Assembly (NCBI GenBank): GCA_011032825.1 | Contig: JAADJZ010000006.1 | Location: forward strand, 434,001-498,000 | Direction: 5' to 3' | Length of the DNA: 64,000 bases | From: Massariosphaeria phaeospora | Taxonomy: Eukaryota > Ascomycota > Dothideomycetes > Pleosporales | In this document: in pieces, positions 21,601 to 32,552 of the stretch | How positions within the stretch are numbered: position 1 is the stretch's first letter | Layout: each line of letters opens with the position of its first letter | The notes under the pieces: generated by a model | What the model was told of the DNA's origin: nothing | Database searches by the model: none | The model's input: the letters and a program-made list of their open reading frames with translations, nothing else | Made by a program: the position numbers and the translations under genes

Positions 21601-23345
21601 TGGCAGCTTGGTTGGTGAAATTTCTGGTGATTCGGATGCCAACCTGGACGATGACCTACGTACATTTGGCGTGTCCCTTGGCAAAATACCTCGAGATCCA
21701 GATGGTGAAGAAGGGTTCGGGGCATTGGATCTCGTGAAAGATTCATCCTTGGGCACTGGTGTGGTGGGACGACGATGTTGAGCCGGAACCTTACTTGTTG
21801 ACGTGGTGGACTGCCTTCTCTGATGGGATGGTGGGGGCGCATACTCGGCTTCAACTCCAAATGAAGCATTAACCAGTCCGTCCTCGTCGATAGAGCCGAA
21901 GGTCGAACTCTCCCTTGTCATCTCCTGCCACTGATTGGCCAATTCTTGCTCAAGTTTTGTCGAAATTTCTACCAAGTCCCCATCGTCCAGGGATCCCATA
22001 GTAGTCGAGCTCGTCCTCGTTAGCCGCGGATAATGAATATCTCCATCAGAGGTAAAAGAAGTGTTGACGGTGTCTTGTGTAGCTTGCGAAGAGAACATAC
22101 TATTGAAAGAGGTGTTCGCCGCCGTACTGGTGAACGAGGTGTTGCCTGCCGTGCTGTTGAAAGACACGCTGGCCCCCATGTTGCTTTCGAAAGACGTGTT
22201 CTTGGAAGCTTTCGCCTGGAATGATCGTGCCATACCGAGCGACGGCTTCTTGAACAACGGTGGCGTGGGGGGCTTGGAATGGTCATAAGAAGGCTCCATG
22301 GGCTCTTTCGCCTTTGCGGTTCTTGTAAGTTTTGGAGACTTGGCGTCATCGTTGGAGGACTGAGATGGTCTCTTTTGGGGTATGGATCCTAACGGAAATC
22401 GAGGACTTGCCTGGATCCGTCGATGCGACGGTGTTGGGGAGGGAGGCATGTCGGAATCCTCTTCCTCATCTGTAGGGGATCCAGTCTCCGGCGCAGTGGT
22501 ATATATGGACTCTGGGTCCTCGTTACTGACAGGCCGGTTCGATATAGGTGAGTGCGTTGATGGTTGTTCAGCTGTATCACGGTATTAGCAGTGCTAATCG
22601 TCCTGCTGCCAGATCGCCAAGGTTCCGTCCCAGTCCCGTAGAAATGTAAGACAAAAGCAGGAAGTAACGTAAAAGTACAAAAGATAAAAGCGCATATCCA
22701 AAGCTGCGGTACTCGAAAGAGGCGGTGAGATGAAAGCGGTAAGACAGAGAGGTGAGGCAATCATCTGGCGCCGAACCGCGAGGAAGGTGAAAGCGTCACG
22801 AAGTAAAGGCTATTGCGTTCGACTGTATGCGCGACCATTAGCGCTGATAGAAGCATCAACTTACAGAGCTGCAACCTTATGCTCCTAGGGGCCGCCTCGT
22901 CTCTTCCTCCCCTCCTCTCGCTAAGCGGGGTTGCCGCCCTGGGCACCGGACTCCCCAATGTCGCAGCTTTCAGCGTGCTCTGCAATAAGCGCAGCCGCTC
23001 CCCATTCTCCCAAGTGGGTGCCAACCTTCGGAAGTCAGACAAGGCGCGCTCCAGTGCGGTGGCATGGGAGTAGTGCAGGCGCTTGATCAGCCCAAAGACT
23101 TTGTCCTCGAGGCGGCCGGTGCTCGTGCTAGGCGACCAGGTATGGTCGCGAACCTTCAAGCCCAGCTTCCAGTCCGATTCAAGAGATCGTATGAGGCTGT
23201 TGAGACCATCTCCTGTGCGGAGATGGCGGGGAGTCGCCGGAATTTGGAGTGCAGGAGCGGGACTGCCCGCGCCTGAGCGTAAACCACGGTTCCCTCCGGT
23301 GTGCCCCAGCCGCTGGCTGTGCGGTAAGCGGGGGTTTTGCTGCAT
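18682..23345 (-). CDS. RNA-dependent RNA polymerase, QDE-1 type (RNA silencing)
   Basis: Exons 23345-22865 and 22571-18682 give 1456 aa, close to Neurospora QDE-1 (about 1400). The catalytic loop is present: GGDYDGDTFWLCWE, with the metal-binding DYDGD at about 1090-1094. Around it lie other family blocks such as YGIADPRGVLAPGEIHVQFS and RNPACRRSDIQKVRCSVRPE. These enzymes make double-stranded RNA from single-stranded templates for Dicer and Argonaute (quelling). The long open frame has an ATG at 22449, but it stays open upstream. An acceptor (GATACAG, with TGCTAAT nearby) and a strong donor (CTCTGTAAGT) join it in frame to a 160-aa first exon, giving a 293-nt intron, long for this window. 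The N-terminal 200 residues are disordered and the exact start is less sure than the polymerase itself. Confidence 0.93.
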
Positions 23346-24143
23346 TGTCGCTCGCCATGCAACAGATGATTAAGAAATACAAAGAATGGGTGTCAGGTGC
23401 AAGCTACAGACCAACAACACAGCTGAAAGAGATCGAACAAAAGAGTGGGAAGGCTGAGAGATGGTGGAAGTTGGTGGAAGATGAGACATGGTGCCTGAGG
23501 CCGCGGTTGCCAGGCGATCACAAAAGTGGCCCGAGCTGCAAAAACGCGACCCGTGGACGTCGCGCTATTACGCGGTCACATGACCATAACAGTTCACACC
23601 GCTAGAAAGCTAGAGTTCACACAGTTTCGCTTGTATCGTAGTATCACTGCCAACGGTGACCGCTACTGGTGTAACCGGGCTACACCGATCGTCATACACT
23701 GACCGTATAAGGAGTGACGTCCTCAAAGACACCTCACCGCCAGCTCCTGCTTCTCTGCCAGATTGCTGTTGACCCAACGCCGTCTAGATGAGAGCACATG
23801 GCCCTGGGAGTAGACGGCAGTAGTCTAGGCTTCAACCACCTATGCTTTCTAGATTAACTGGGCAACAATCAGCATGACCTTCAGCGTCATGTCAACATCA
23901 GCCGAAAGCAAAGAGGATTGCCAAAGGGGGATCAATCACGGAGAAAGAAGCAGGAGTTACTGCAGAGCACAGAAGGAGGCGTTAGCAAGGACACACAAGA
24001 TGTTGCTCGGTGTTGGAGTCCCGCCGTGTCCGGTCTTGTAGATTCGTCTTGGCACTTTCATAGATATCCGTCAATGCATAAGTAGTTGTAAATTCAATGG
24101 TCCAGTCGAAATAGTCTTCCACAACTCCAGGTGGTCTCCCAGC
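23346..24143. other. Intergenic between RdRP promoter and TCTP 3' end
   Basis: Upstream region of the RdRP gene and downstream region of TCTP. A CAATC-type and GATA-type mix is present but no motif I can assign with confidence. No supported gene. Confidence 0.35.
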
Positions 24144-24942
24144 TCAAACCTTCATCTCGATCAAGCCGTGCTTCCACACAGTGACGTACGGGGTAACGCC
24201 GTCCTCACGGTAGTTGAGCAGAATAACCCTAATATTGTCAGCTGGATGGGGAAGAGATGTATGGACAGCAACGCACATTCCATCGGGGTCCATGGACTCG
24301 CCGATCAGGAACTCGTAGTCCTTGAAGTTGGCCACGATCTTCTTGGCAAAGCCTTGTGCGCCCTTCTCGAATGTCGTCACCTCCTCGTCACTTGCGCCCT
24401 TGGCCTTGAGCTTCTCCTTGACCATCTTCATGTAGCCTAGAAAGCATCAGCGCCCGCTTGGACTCTATTTAGCGACACGGTCTCACTTTTGAGATGCGTC
24501 AGATATGACTTCTTGTCAAAGGACGTCTCGTTCAGGCGGAAAGAGTGGACGACATCGATGACGGTCTCGGACGTGTCGGCGAGGTCGTCGCCGCCCTCTT
24601 CGGCAGAGGCGTTGGCTCCAATGTCTATGTTCTTGCATCAGTCGTCGCTAAAGCACAAGTGGCAGCCCACTGGGGAGGCACGCACCAATATCGCCGACAC
24701 CAACGTTAATCTTCTTGCAGTCGGCCTCGTAGGCGATGCCATCGATTTCCTTGACGTTGTACGAGTCCGAGAGGATCTCGTCGTCGGTGATGATGTCCTG
24801 CAAGCCAGATCAGCACAGCACAGCGCAGACACGGCGGGGTCGGGGTCGGGCCTGCAAATTGCAGCGGCGCCTGAGCGAGGCAGCGGGGGGGTTCTCTACG
24901 CGCGGGCGCATGGGGCGGGGCACGCACCTTGAAGATGATCAT
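24144..24942 (-). CDS. Translationally controlled tumour protein homologue (TCTP/Tma19)
   Basis: Exons 24942-24928, 24797-24686, 24624-24487 and 24436-24144 give 185 aa (introns 130, 61, 50 nt). The protein opens [18 protein letters not shown], the usual TCTP start, and has the helical-hairpin region [18 protein letters not shown] followed by [20 protein letters not shown] (TCTP signature area) and [15 protein letters not shown] at the end. TCTP is a small, abundant, ribosome-associated cytosolic protein linked to growth and stress; yeast Tma19 also moves to mitochondria under oxidative stress. Exon 1 encodes only five residues. The gene is head-to-head with the sphinganine hydroxylase, about 670 bp apart. 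Confidence 0.96.
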
Positions 24943-25612
24943 GGTGTCGGTGGGAGCGCGAAAGAAGAGAGCGGCAGTGTGGTGTCCTGGAGGGGCGTGC
25001 GGAGGGATGTCTTATAGGCAAATGGCAGGCGGGCGGACTCGAGGGGAGAGAGAAAGCTCGCAGCGGGGTCGAATTTCAACCCTGCGCCGCTAGCGATGGC
25101 AGCGCTAGCCTGGTCGGGACTGGCCCGCCGCACGGGCCCGGGAGGCGAAAAGCTGGGCGCTGGACCGACCGGACGCGAACGGGGCTTGGCAATGGCAAAT
25201 GGCCCCGGGAGCCTCACAGCTCATGATGATGACCTGATCATTGCTGCCCTGAACCCGCTGGTCACTCCATCCCTCGCACACCACTGACCGCCTGCTCTGC
25301 TCCGCCGACTCTTGTCTCTCCTTTCTGAGCTTTTCTTTTACGCACATTTGCCGGCCACCGTCCCCCGACTCGATCGCAACGTCCCCTTAGCCCCCTAGCA
25401 GCAGCAGCCAGCAGCCACCGCAGCAGAACTCCGAGCCGCCGCATCCGAACAGCTCTGCTCCGACGACGCGTACCCGTCAGCGCTGCGCTTCTCTCCTGCG
25501 AACCGCTCCCCCCTCATCCCGACAACTGTCCTACGTCCTGCGCAGCGCAGCCTGTGTGTAACACCTGCGCCGCGCCTGCCATTGGAGCGAATCCGGCGCT
25601 TCGCCAGTCGCC
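24943..25612. other. Divergent promoter region of TCTP and SUR2-like genes
   Basis: A 670-bp region between two start codons. The half next to the hydroxylase is C-rich with CAGCAGCAG and CCGCCGC-like stretches, typical of a long 5' leader. No supported gene; the frames on both strands follow base composition. Confidence 0.4.
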
Positions 25613-26986
25613 ATGGACGGCTTCATGGCGACCTCGAACCTCACCAGCGAGCTGCCTCCGCTGCCCGCCTACACCCTGCGGCCGCTCCCGCCGCTCATCT
25701 CAGGGCTCGCCGACTGCTATGTGCAGATGGCACTGCCCGTCATTGGCTACTGGACCGTGTCGCTCATCTTTCACGTCATCGATGTGTACGACCTGTTCCC
25801 GAAGCAGCGACTGCACACCCCGGCCGAGGTGCTGAAGCGCAACCACGTCTCGCGCTGGGAGGTCTTCCGCGACGTGGTCGTGCAGCAGCTAGTGCAGACG
25901 GCCGTCATGCTCTGCATGGCCTATCTGGACGAGGTGCCAATGCACGGCAAAGCTGACTACGACGTAGCGTGGTATGCGCAGAAGCTGCGACTGGCCCAGC
26001 GCGCTATCCCCTACCTCCTCGCGACTGTGGGACTGGACTCTTCTGCGCTGGCCGCTAGCATGTCCGCATCACAGCCCATGTTCGCCGGTGCTGTCAGCGG
26101 TGGGCGTTACCCGGGGCTGCTGCAACAAGCTACAATCGAAGGCGAGCAGACGCTCGTGCCGGCTTTTGCCCCCTGGGAGCTTGCTGTAGCTCGAGTCCTC
26201 TACTATTACGCCATTCCTGCTGTCCAATTCTTCCTCGGATTCATCGTTCTCGACATATGGGAGTACTTCTGGCATCGCGCCATGCACATGAACAAGTGGC
26301 TCTATGGTACGTACATCACGCCACGCGCGCAGCCTGCATGACTGACCATTGCAGTAAACATACACTCGCGCCACCACCGTCTCTACGTCCCCTACGCATA
26401 CGGCTCCCTCTACAATCATCCCGTGGAAGGTTTCATTCTGGACACCCTGGGCACCGGCGTTGGTTATCTTATCCTGGGCATGACTATGAGACAATCCTTC
26501 TTCTATTTCACCTTCTGCACCATCAAGACCGTGGATGATCACAGCGGCTACCATTTTGCGTGGGACCCGCTGCAGTTCATCTTCCCCAACAATGCCGCCT
26601 ACCACGACATCCACCACCAGAGCTGGGGCATCAAAACCAATTTCTCGCAGCCATTTTTCACATTCTGGGACCGCGTAGGTGGCACCATGTACATGGGCGA
26701 TGTGGCCGAGCGCTACGAACGGGCGCGTCGAACCGCGCAGCAGAAGCTTGAGCAGGAGCAAGACAACAACACAGTGGCTGAATCGGCCAAGAACACCATG
26801 GCCTCTGTGCCAGAGCTCGACGCGACAGCGCGATCACAGCCTATATCCGCCCCACGGAGCTCGCGCAAGAAGGCATCGAGCATCTCTCAAAGCTCTGCCG
26901 GAAATTTGAAGGGCTTGACAAACAAGGTCAACGAGAGTTTGCACGGCAGAAGGGCGAGTGTTCTGGGCATGGACAGCTCACATTGA
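25613..26986 (+). CDS. SUR2: Sphinganine C4-hydroxylase (fatty acid hydroxylase superfamily)
   Basis: Exons 25613-26306 and 26355-26986 give 441 aa (intron 48 nt). The three di-iron histidine boxes are visible: HRAMH (221-225), HSRHH (235-239, right after the splice) and HDIHH (315-319). Hydrophobic segments around VIGYWTVSLIFHVIDVYDLF and IPAVQFFLGFIVLDI fit an ER multi-pass enzyme. It converts dihydrosphingosine to phytosphingosine in ceramide synthesis. The C-terminal 90 residues are an added Ser/Arg-rich tail (about 350-441) beyond the enzyme core, a possible regulatory region. The ATG at 25613 is followed by a second ATG at 25625 in the same frame; either could be used. Confidence 0.93.
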
Positions 26987-27730
26987 ATGTCGATTCTTTG
27001 GTTTCGTCGATTTCTTATCCGCAAACATCCGCATCGACAATAGTTAATGTGTAGTGTTGTTAGTGCAGCCCTCATTGAGCGTTCGCCTCCCTTCTTGTAT
27101 CAACCAGGACCCGCTGAATGTATACTCCCCTGTGCCCGGGCGCACCGGAATTCTTACATTGTGTATAGTCGCGAGACCGTTCCTTCGCTTATGTATTGTA
27201 CGACGTGGCTACAGGCGTTTTTGGTGGTTGAATTGCGACACTAAAGCCGTTGTCTCTCGCTTGTACTCAAGAAATTCTACGCTGCTGCATACAAACCCCC
27301 CAAATGGCCATTGTGCCGTTTTCTATAGCCTTGGTGAGAGCCTTTACGAAAACATCAAGCACTATCGGCTAAACGATGTACTCGAGTGGGAAATTTCCGT
27401 TGGTTTCACCGTGCTCATTCTAGTCATGACTGAGACTAACGAAATTTCTTGCTACAGTCTCCTAATGTCTTGGTAGATGTTTCCAGTCAGCGCTCTCTTT
27501 CTCTTCATCGTCTTCACAATGCTTCTGAACGTATCGACGCAACTGCCAGATCACACCTTGATGTTCTCTCTTACAATGCCCGCCCCAATTCCACAATGCG
27601 TGGCATTCACATTGTGCCCACACCCCACACCCATATATCTTCTCTATGCATTCAAATTCTGCAGTCTGGATACCCGCGCTCCTTTTCGCTTAGTGTCTGC
27701 CTTCAGATCTACTATCCGCAAGCACTCACG
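26987..27730. other. Intergenic and possible 5' leader
   Basis: 3' region of the hydroxylase and upstream region of the next gene. The frame of the next gene stays open upstream from 27731 to about 27449 with a further ATG at 27597, so part of 27597-27730 could be coding. Otherwise nothing recognisable. Confidence 0.35.
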
Positions 27731-29518
27731 ATGCCATCAGCAGCTCTAGGCGCGTTGTATCCTAACATCGGCACCGCAGGCCGGTCCGACAAACCCCTCT
27801 ATCACAACCTCCAGAAACACGACATGAAAGCGCTGGTCCGCATTCTCAGCAACTGGCCTGCCCGAGCCACCGCCAAGGACATGGACAAGTACTGGTCCGA
27901 CACCACATCGAAGATCACCAACCTATCATCTCAATTCCGCTCCTCCACCCACCACCACCTCCTCGTCGCCAAATACAAAGACAAACACCCCAGCAGCGCC
28001 AGCTCCACCGCCAACCCGCTCTGCGCCCACCACGCCGGCCTCAACCCCGACCTCATCAACAGCATCTGGACGACGCTGCACCACGACCTCGACACCAACC
28101 TCGGCCCCTTCCTCTACCCGATCATCCTGCACAACTTCCTGCTCCCCACGCAGGAGCAGCGCATCCGCCAACTGGAGCCCCTCCTCCAAATGTGGCACCG
28201 CGGCTTCACGCTCGCGGGCTCCACGCCCCCGGGCCGCGACCCCATCATCACCCCCGGCACCACCGACCGCCACGGCGTCTTCACACCGAAGTGGACATAT
28301 CAGACTGACCAGTGCGCGGCGTGCATGCTCGCGCGCATCGGCTCGGACAGGGATGTCCTGTTTGCGATATTCGCGGCCATGGTCGGGCGGTACAAGAGGC
28401 GTTCTATAGGGCCGCGCGGCGATATCCGCTCGAAGCGCGTGCGGCTGCTGAGGTGTTGGATTAAGTTGTTTGACGGCGGGGAGAGGATCGCGGGCGAGGC
28501 ATGGGATGTAGGCGAGGAGATGAAGAGGGTGCGGAAGGCGTGGAAGGTGCACAGGCGGCAGGGACGTGGACAGGAGAGGGGGTTCTATGGGAACGTTATT
28601 GGGTCGGAAACTCCGGTCTCGCGGCCTAGTACTGCGGATGAGTCGACGGGTCTGTTTCCTCCGGTTTCGACACCGCTGTCTGAGAACGCGTTTGTTTCGC
28701 CGGGTGCTGCGCCGAGGAGTATTGGTGCGCCTTCTGTACACTCGTCATGGGGTGTCCATTACGATATGCCGAACCCTCCCTCTCCAACGCCCACTCCAAC
28801 GCCTGAGCTACCGCCTAGACTCATGCCCACCAGCACGCTGCCCCGCTCCTCGAGCCTCTACAGCCGCACCACCGCCCAGCCCCCCCTCACCCGCTCCTCC
28901 AGCCTCTACAGCCGCACCACGCAATTCCTCCCCGTCTCCCGCTCCCCTCCCCCTACACTGCACCCCGGCCCCGCCACCACGACCTACACCTCCCTCGTGA
29001 AGAACCCATTCGCGCCCAGCATCCGCTCGCAGCACGGCTCCATCCACCAGGCCAACAGCAGCGCTTCGCGCCCCAGCTCCCTGGCCTGGACCTTAGAGTC
29101 TTCGCAATCAGACACAACATCAGTGACCCGCGGCTCGCTCATGCCGCCCTCGCTGCGCACGTCCAACACAGAGCGCGAGGAGGCACGCGAGCGCAGTCTC
29201 GCTGTTCCGGCGCAGGCGCAGCTGCCGGCGCCGGGCGTAGCGAGCATTTACAGGGCGTTTGATGAAGAAAAGGAGGATTGGGATGAAATTGATGATGACG
29301 ATGATGCGGAGAGTGTGTCTAGGACGCCGATACCGGTGACGGTGGCGGTGCCGGCGACGATTCGCGCGGATGGTAGGCATGGAGATAGGGGTAGAGAGAG
29401 GAGTGTGGCGACGCTGGTGCGTAGGGACGGCGTGGCGGATCTAGTAGCGGGACGGGACGAGGGGACTGAGGCGTGGAGGAGGCGGACGGATCGGACGCAG
29501 TGGAGTGCGTTTTACTAG
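27731..29518 (+). CDS. Hypothetical protein (595 aa), unrecognised
   Basis: Single open frame. I chose ATG 27731 (MPSAALGALYPNIGTAG), where protein-like sequence begins; an upstream in-frame ATG at 27597 would add 45 residues of weaker character. The first 300 residues look folded (for example NPDLINSIWTTLHHDLDTNL, then LLQMWHRGFTLAG, and DQCAACMLARIGSDRDVLFA with a CxxC). The last 250 are disordered, Ser/Pro/Thr-rich, with a duplicated RSSSLYSRTT motif. Near the C-terminus is an acidic run (EEKEDWDEIDDDDDAES). No signal peptide or transmembrane helix. I cannot name a family. Confidence 0.7.
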   Translation: MPSAALGALYPNIGTAGRSDKPLYHNLQKHDMKALVRILSNWPARATAKDMDKYWSDTTSKITNLSSQFRSSTHHHLLVAKYKDKHPSSASSTANPLCAHHAGLNPDLINSIWTTLHHDLDTNLGPFLYPIILHNFLLPTQEQRIRQLEPLLQMWHRGFTLAGSTPPGRDPIITPGTTDRHGVFTPKWTYQTDQCAACMLARIGSDRDVLFAIFAAMVGRYKRRSIGPRGDIRSKRVRLLRCWIKLFDGGERIAGEAWDVGEEMKRVRKAWKVHRRQGRGQERGFYGNVIGSETPVSRPSTADESTGLFPPVSTPLSENAFVSPGAAPRSIGAPSVHSSWGVHYDMPNPPSPTPTPTPELPPRLMPTSTLPRSSSLYSRTTAQPPLTRSSSLYSRTTQFLPVSRSPPPTLHPGPATTTYTSLVKNPFAPSIRSQHGSIHQANSSASRPSSLAWTLESSQSDTTSVTRGSLMPPSLRTSNTEREEARERSLAVPAQAQLPAPGVASIYRAFDEEKEDWDEIDDDDDAESVSRTPIPVTVAVPATIRADGRHGDRGRERSVATLVRRDGVADLVAGRDEGTEAWRRRTDRTQWSAFY

Positions 29519-30919
29519 GGACGACCCATAAAGAAGCGTAGCAACAAGGCTGTGAAACTCGGCTGACTTCGCCGCTGGTCGTGTTGCTGGTCGTAGGTAA
29601 GTACGTATGTTGGTGAGTCGTCCTGATGGGACGTGGATTTGACCTGAGCTTAGCATTGAGCTGAGTCGATAGGAGAAATAGATACTTGTTAGGAGAACTA
29701 GGATAGTGTTGTTTTATTGATTTATTGGATGTTGATGCTGATGTTGATAGATGCCAGTGAGAGGAAGTGAGAGGGATATGCTAGATATTGATAGTTTGGC
29801 ACTCGCTAGATAAGCCTAAAGACCCCTTCGCACGCTTAAATGATCGTTGCTCGAAGTCAAGAGTCCATCTGCTTACCCCTGGGTCGGTATCTAGGAAATA
29901 GTGGAGACAAGGAGGTCAAGGGTGGGCGGTTATGATAGGGACCTGGTTAGTGATGGATGGTGACTTGGACGATTTCTCCTCACGACGATTTGTGACCACA
30001 GACGAATAAGAATTATTTGTTGGACGATGACACTCGTTCGCTCCGCGCTGTCTTGTTAGAGTTCAAAACCCGAGGTTTGGTGTCTACATGGTACTTCTGC
30101 TGTGTTCTCGAAGGTCCGACCTACATGCCGCTGCAGCGGTAAGTAATAAGTATCAACTTCAGCCTTGCTCAGCAGGTCCTTCACTTTGCCTTCTTCAATC
30201 GAACCATTTCTTGCAGCCCCCGAGGCACTCGGCGACATTGCCGCGAAAAGTCAGCATATTTTTCCCAGACTTGACATAACGCCGATGACCGAGGGGCAAT
30301 GAAACATCAAGAAACGATGGCTCGGACCCCGCGCTAAGAATATGTAGTGAGCAGAACCATGTATGCTGCGCTCATGGGGCGCAAACTCTCGCATGAATGA
30401 AAGTTGAGGCTGAGTGCTATTACTTGCGTTCTTGGCCACAGGTGAAAGCCGGCGCCCCACGCCTGGTAACGGTCACACCGAGATTCCAAAGCTCCGAATG
30501 CTTCTAATCACCGATTCCGATACGGGGTCGGGACGGCGAAGTGCAAGTGTTTGGGACCCCTCATGCTACGAGTAGCAATCTGCCGCGACTGTGACTTCAG
30601 TGAAGCGCCGGAAATAGTACAGATTGGCGAGTGTCCCGCCCCCATTACCAGGACCACCACGTCGGCCACTCATAGAATCCATATATTCCCCCGCTGTGAA
30701 TCTCCGAGTGAAGTTTCTCGTGCATTTCCGGCTACTGTGGCAGTGTTTGGTTGTATCTATGCCGTTCGAGAAGGACGAAGTCGAGTGTCTGGTAGGGCTG
30801 AATCTCAACTGACCCCTCGAGTGGCCAACCTCGAACAAAACGATCAGGATGCCCCAGTTGAACTAGCCGCAAGAATATTGGAACCTCAGCCTTAGTCGGT
30901 TTATCGGCCACGAGCATTC
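29519..30919. other. Intergenic, 1.4 kb
   Basis: No convincing gene, RNA or repeat on either strand. Short AT-rich parts lie near 29680-29800. It separates two plus-strand genes and should contain the promoter of the Cys-rich membrane protein. Confidence 0.4.
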
Positions 30920-31724
30920 ATGAGGATGTGTGTCACTCTTCTTCTCCTATGCGTCTTCGCATCGATAGCGACAGCCAGCGACCCTATTCGCATATTCATC
31001 GATCAGATATCCGAATATCACCTGCTCGCGACATGCGCCGAGCTCCAATTATCAACTATCGTGCGGAATATGGCATACGTCTGCGGTGACGGCCAGAAAA
31101 CGACTTCGTACAGCTGCTTCTGTTCCGCAAGTTCAGCGAAGGTGTCTAGCATGATCGGCAAACATGTCGGGACGGCTTGTGTTGGCGATCCTGCGCAGAG
31201 TATGTCGGCTATAGGAGTGTTCGATAGCTACTGTCAGATAGGCCGCTCCGTGCAGGGGCAGGCTGGTATGATTCCAACTGGCTACTGTGGATGTCTCGCT
31301 GACTTGCTTAGCCTCATCCGTTATTACCACACTGTCCTCGCCGTCTTTGACTGCAGCTCCCGGCTCCAGCCCGTCGACCGTTCATGTCACAGCAACGGCG
31401 TCGGCTGTGTCGGCTGTGATTCCGGAGAAATCTCCAGTCGTTCCCATAGCAGTGGGGACTAGTGTCGCAGTTGTGGTGCTCGTCTCTACCGCCGCCGCCG
31501 CCCTTGTCTTGTCCAGGCGGCGCAAGCAGAACTACATGGAAACCATCAAAAGGGTAGATTCGGTTCCACCTCGGTTGAGTCTTTACCAACTCGACGACGC
31601 TTTCGCCGTTGCCCAAGTCTACGAGCTCGAACCAGCGAGGTCGCCTGTGGAGATCGATGGAGCCGAGAGAAGGGGAGAGTTGCGCGAGCTCCCGGCGGTC
31701 CAAGACGACGTTCGACATGTCTAG
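30920..31724 (+). CDS. Secreted-type Cys-rich protein with one transmembrane helix
   Basis: Exons 30920-31265 and 31312-31724 give 252 aa (intron 46 nt with TGACTTGC before the TTAG acceptor). The layout is: signal peptide (MRMCVTLLLLCVFASIATAS), an extracellular domain with six cysteines (C39, C55, C66, C68, C87, C105) including the SCFC motif, a Ser/Thr-rich stalk, a transmembrane helix (about 158-182, VVPIAVGTSVAVVVLVSTAA), a basic stop-transfer RRRKQ, and a short cytoplasmic tail rich in Leu/Glu with YQLDDAF and YELEPA motifs. This resembles a group of small fungal surface proteins with unknown ligands and could act as a sensor or adhesion protein. It differs from CFEM proteins in having six cysteines. 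Confidence 0.8.
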
Positions 31725-31814
31725 ATTGTTTGGCGCGAGAAGAAAGCCTCACTAGCAGGATTACTGTGCTATGAATCGTGTACTCGCCAACACGTCGACC
31801 ACTCCCGCTCCGGT

Positions 31815-32552
31815 CTAGTCAAAGCTCTCGGCGAGGGCAGTGGCGGAGAAGCGCAAGTCCCCTCCCGCCTCGGCCTCTATCTTCATCAAGCCACCCAGGC
31901 CCATCTCCAGGGCAGCCGGACTCAGCACATCCTCGTCTTCCTTGAGCGCACCCCGATCCAGCGGTCCCTTGCGGCCGCCGGCTCCTTCCAACTCGTACAG
32001 ATGGCCGTCTTTGCCTTTGACAAAAGCGACAAAGTGCTGCCCCATGTGCTCGTGCCCAGCAAGCGTTGGCGCTGGCGTGTCTCCCAGCATCGCAGCTTCC
32101 TCGTGGGCCCGTTCGAACTCGGCCGACTCCTCGAGCACTTTGGCGCGGTCTCCCATCTTCTTCGGCAGCGCATCTGTCCGAATCTGATCGAGCGTCGAGC
32201 CGGGCGTGACGTACTGGGCCGCGGTGCCGTTCAACAGGCAGTGCACCAAGCCGATGCTGCCGCATGCGTTCCCGATGGTCTGCTTGAACCAGATGACGGG
32301 CTCGCCGTCGCCACTGCCTTCGTACTGCGGCCTGTCCTGGTCTTCGGCGGTGCGTGCAGCGTGCCAGGTCGGGGTCAACGGCATGATGACGAGGAGCGCG
32401 TGGACGGGGCGCGGGATGAGGGCGAGGAGGTCGGGGTCGGTGAGCGAGTAGACGTCGTGGAAGGCGAGGGCGGGGGACAGGCCGAGGGTCCGCGCGAGGT
32501 GGTTCATGACGGCGGGGTTGTTTTCAAGGACGTGGAAGGTTTTGTGGCCCAT
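31815..32552 (-). CDS. Ubiquitin C-terminal hydrolase (UCH, peptidase C12)
   Basis: 245 aa, intronless, a normal length for the UCHL3/Yuh1 group. The protein shows the oxyanion Gln in WFKQTIGNACGSIG (Q91), the nucleophile Cys (C97) and the catalytic His in HFVAFV (H173). The fourth catalytic residue, usually Asp in the LYELDG motif, is Glu here (HLYELEG, E189). UCH enzymes trim small adducts and precursors from the C-terminus of ubiquitin or NEDD8. The lengthened loop between C97 and H173 fits the active-site crossover loop. Glu for Asp may keep activity but is unusual. The 3' end is only 90 bp from the convergent Cys-rich gene. Confidence 0.95.
   Translation of the reverse strand: MGHKTFHVLENNPAVMNHLARTLGLSPALAFHDVYSLTDPDLLALIPRPVHALLVIMPLTPTWHAARTAEDQDRPQYEGSGDGEPVIWFKQTIGNACGSIGLVHCLLNGTAAQYVTPGSTLDQIRTDALPKKMGDRAKVLEESAEFERAHEEAAMLGDTPAPTLAGHEHMGQHFVAFVKGKDGHLYELEGAGGRKGPLDRGALKEDEDVLSPAALEMGLGGLMKIEAEAGGDLRFSATALAESFD

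Noticed and set aside
22389..22760. 123-codon minus-strand frame inside the RdRP first intron
   Set aside because: It overlaps the exon in another frame, and the adjoining exons join well across it.
28566..29047. Frames on both strands within the 595-aa gene
   Set aside because: Shadows of the real gene in Pro/Ser-rich, GC-rich sequence.
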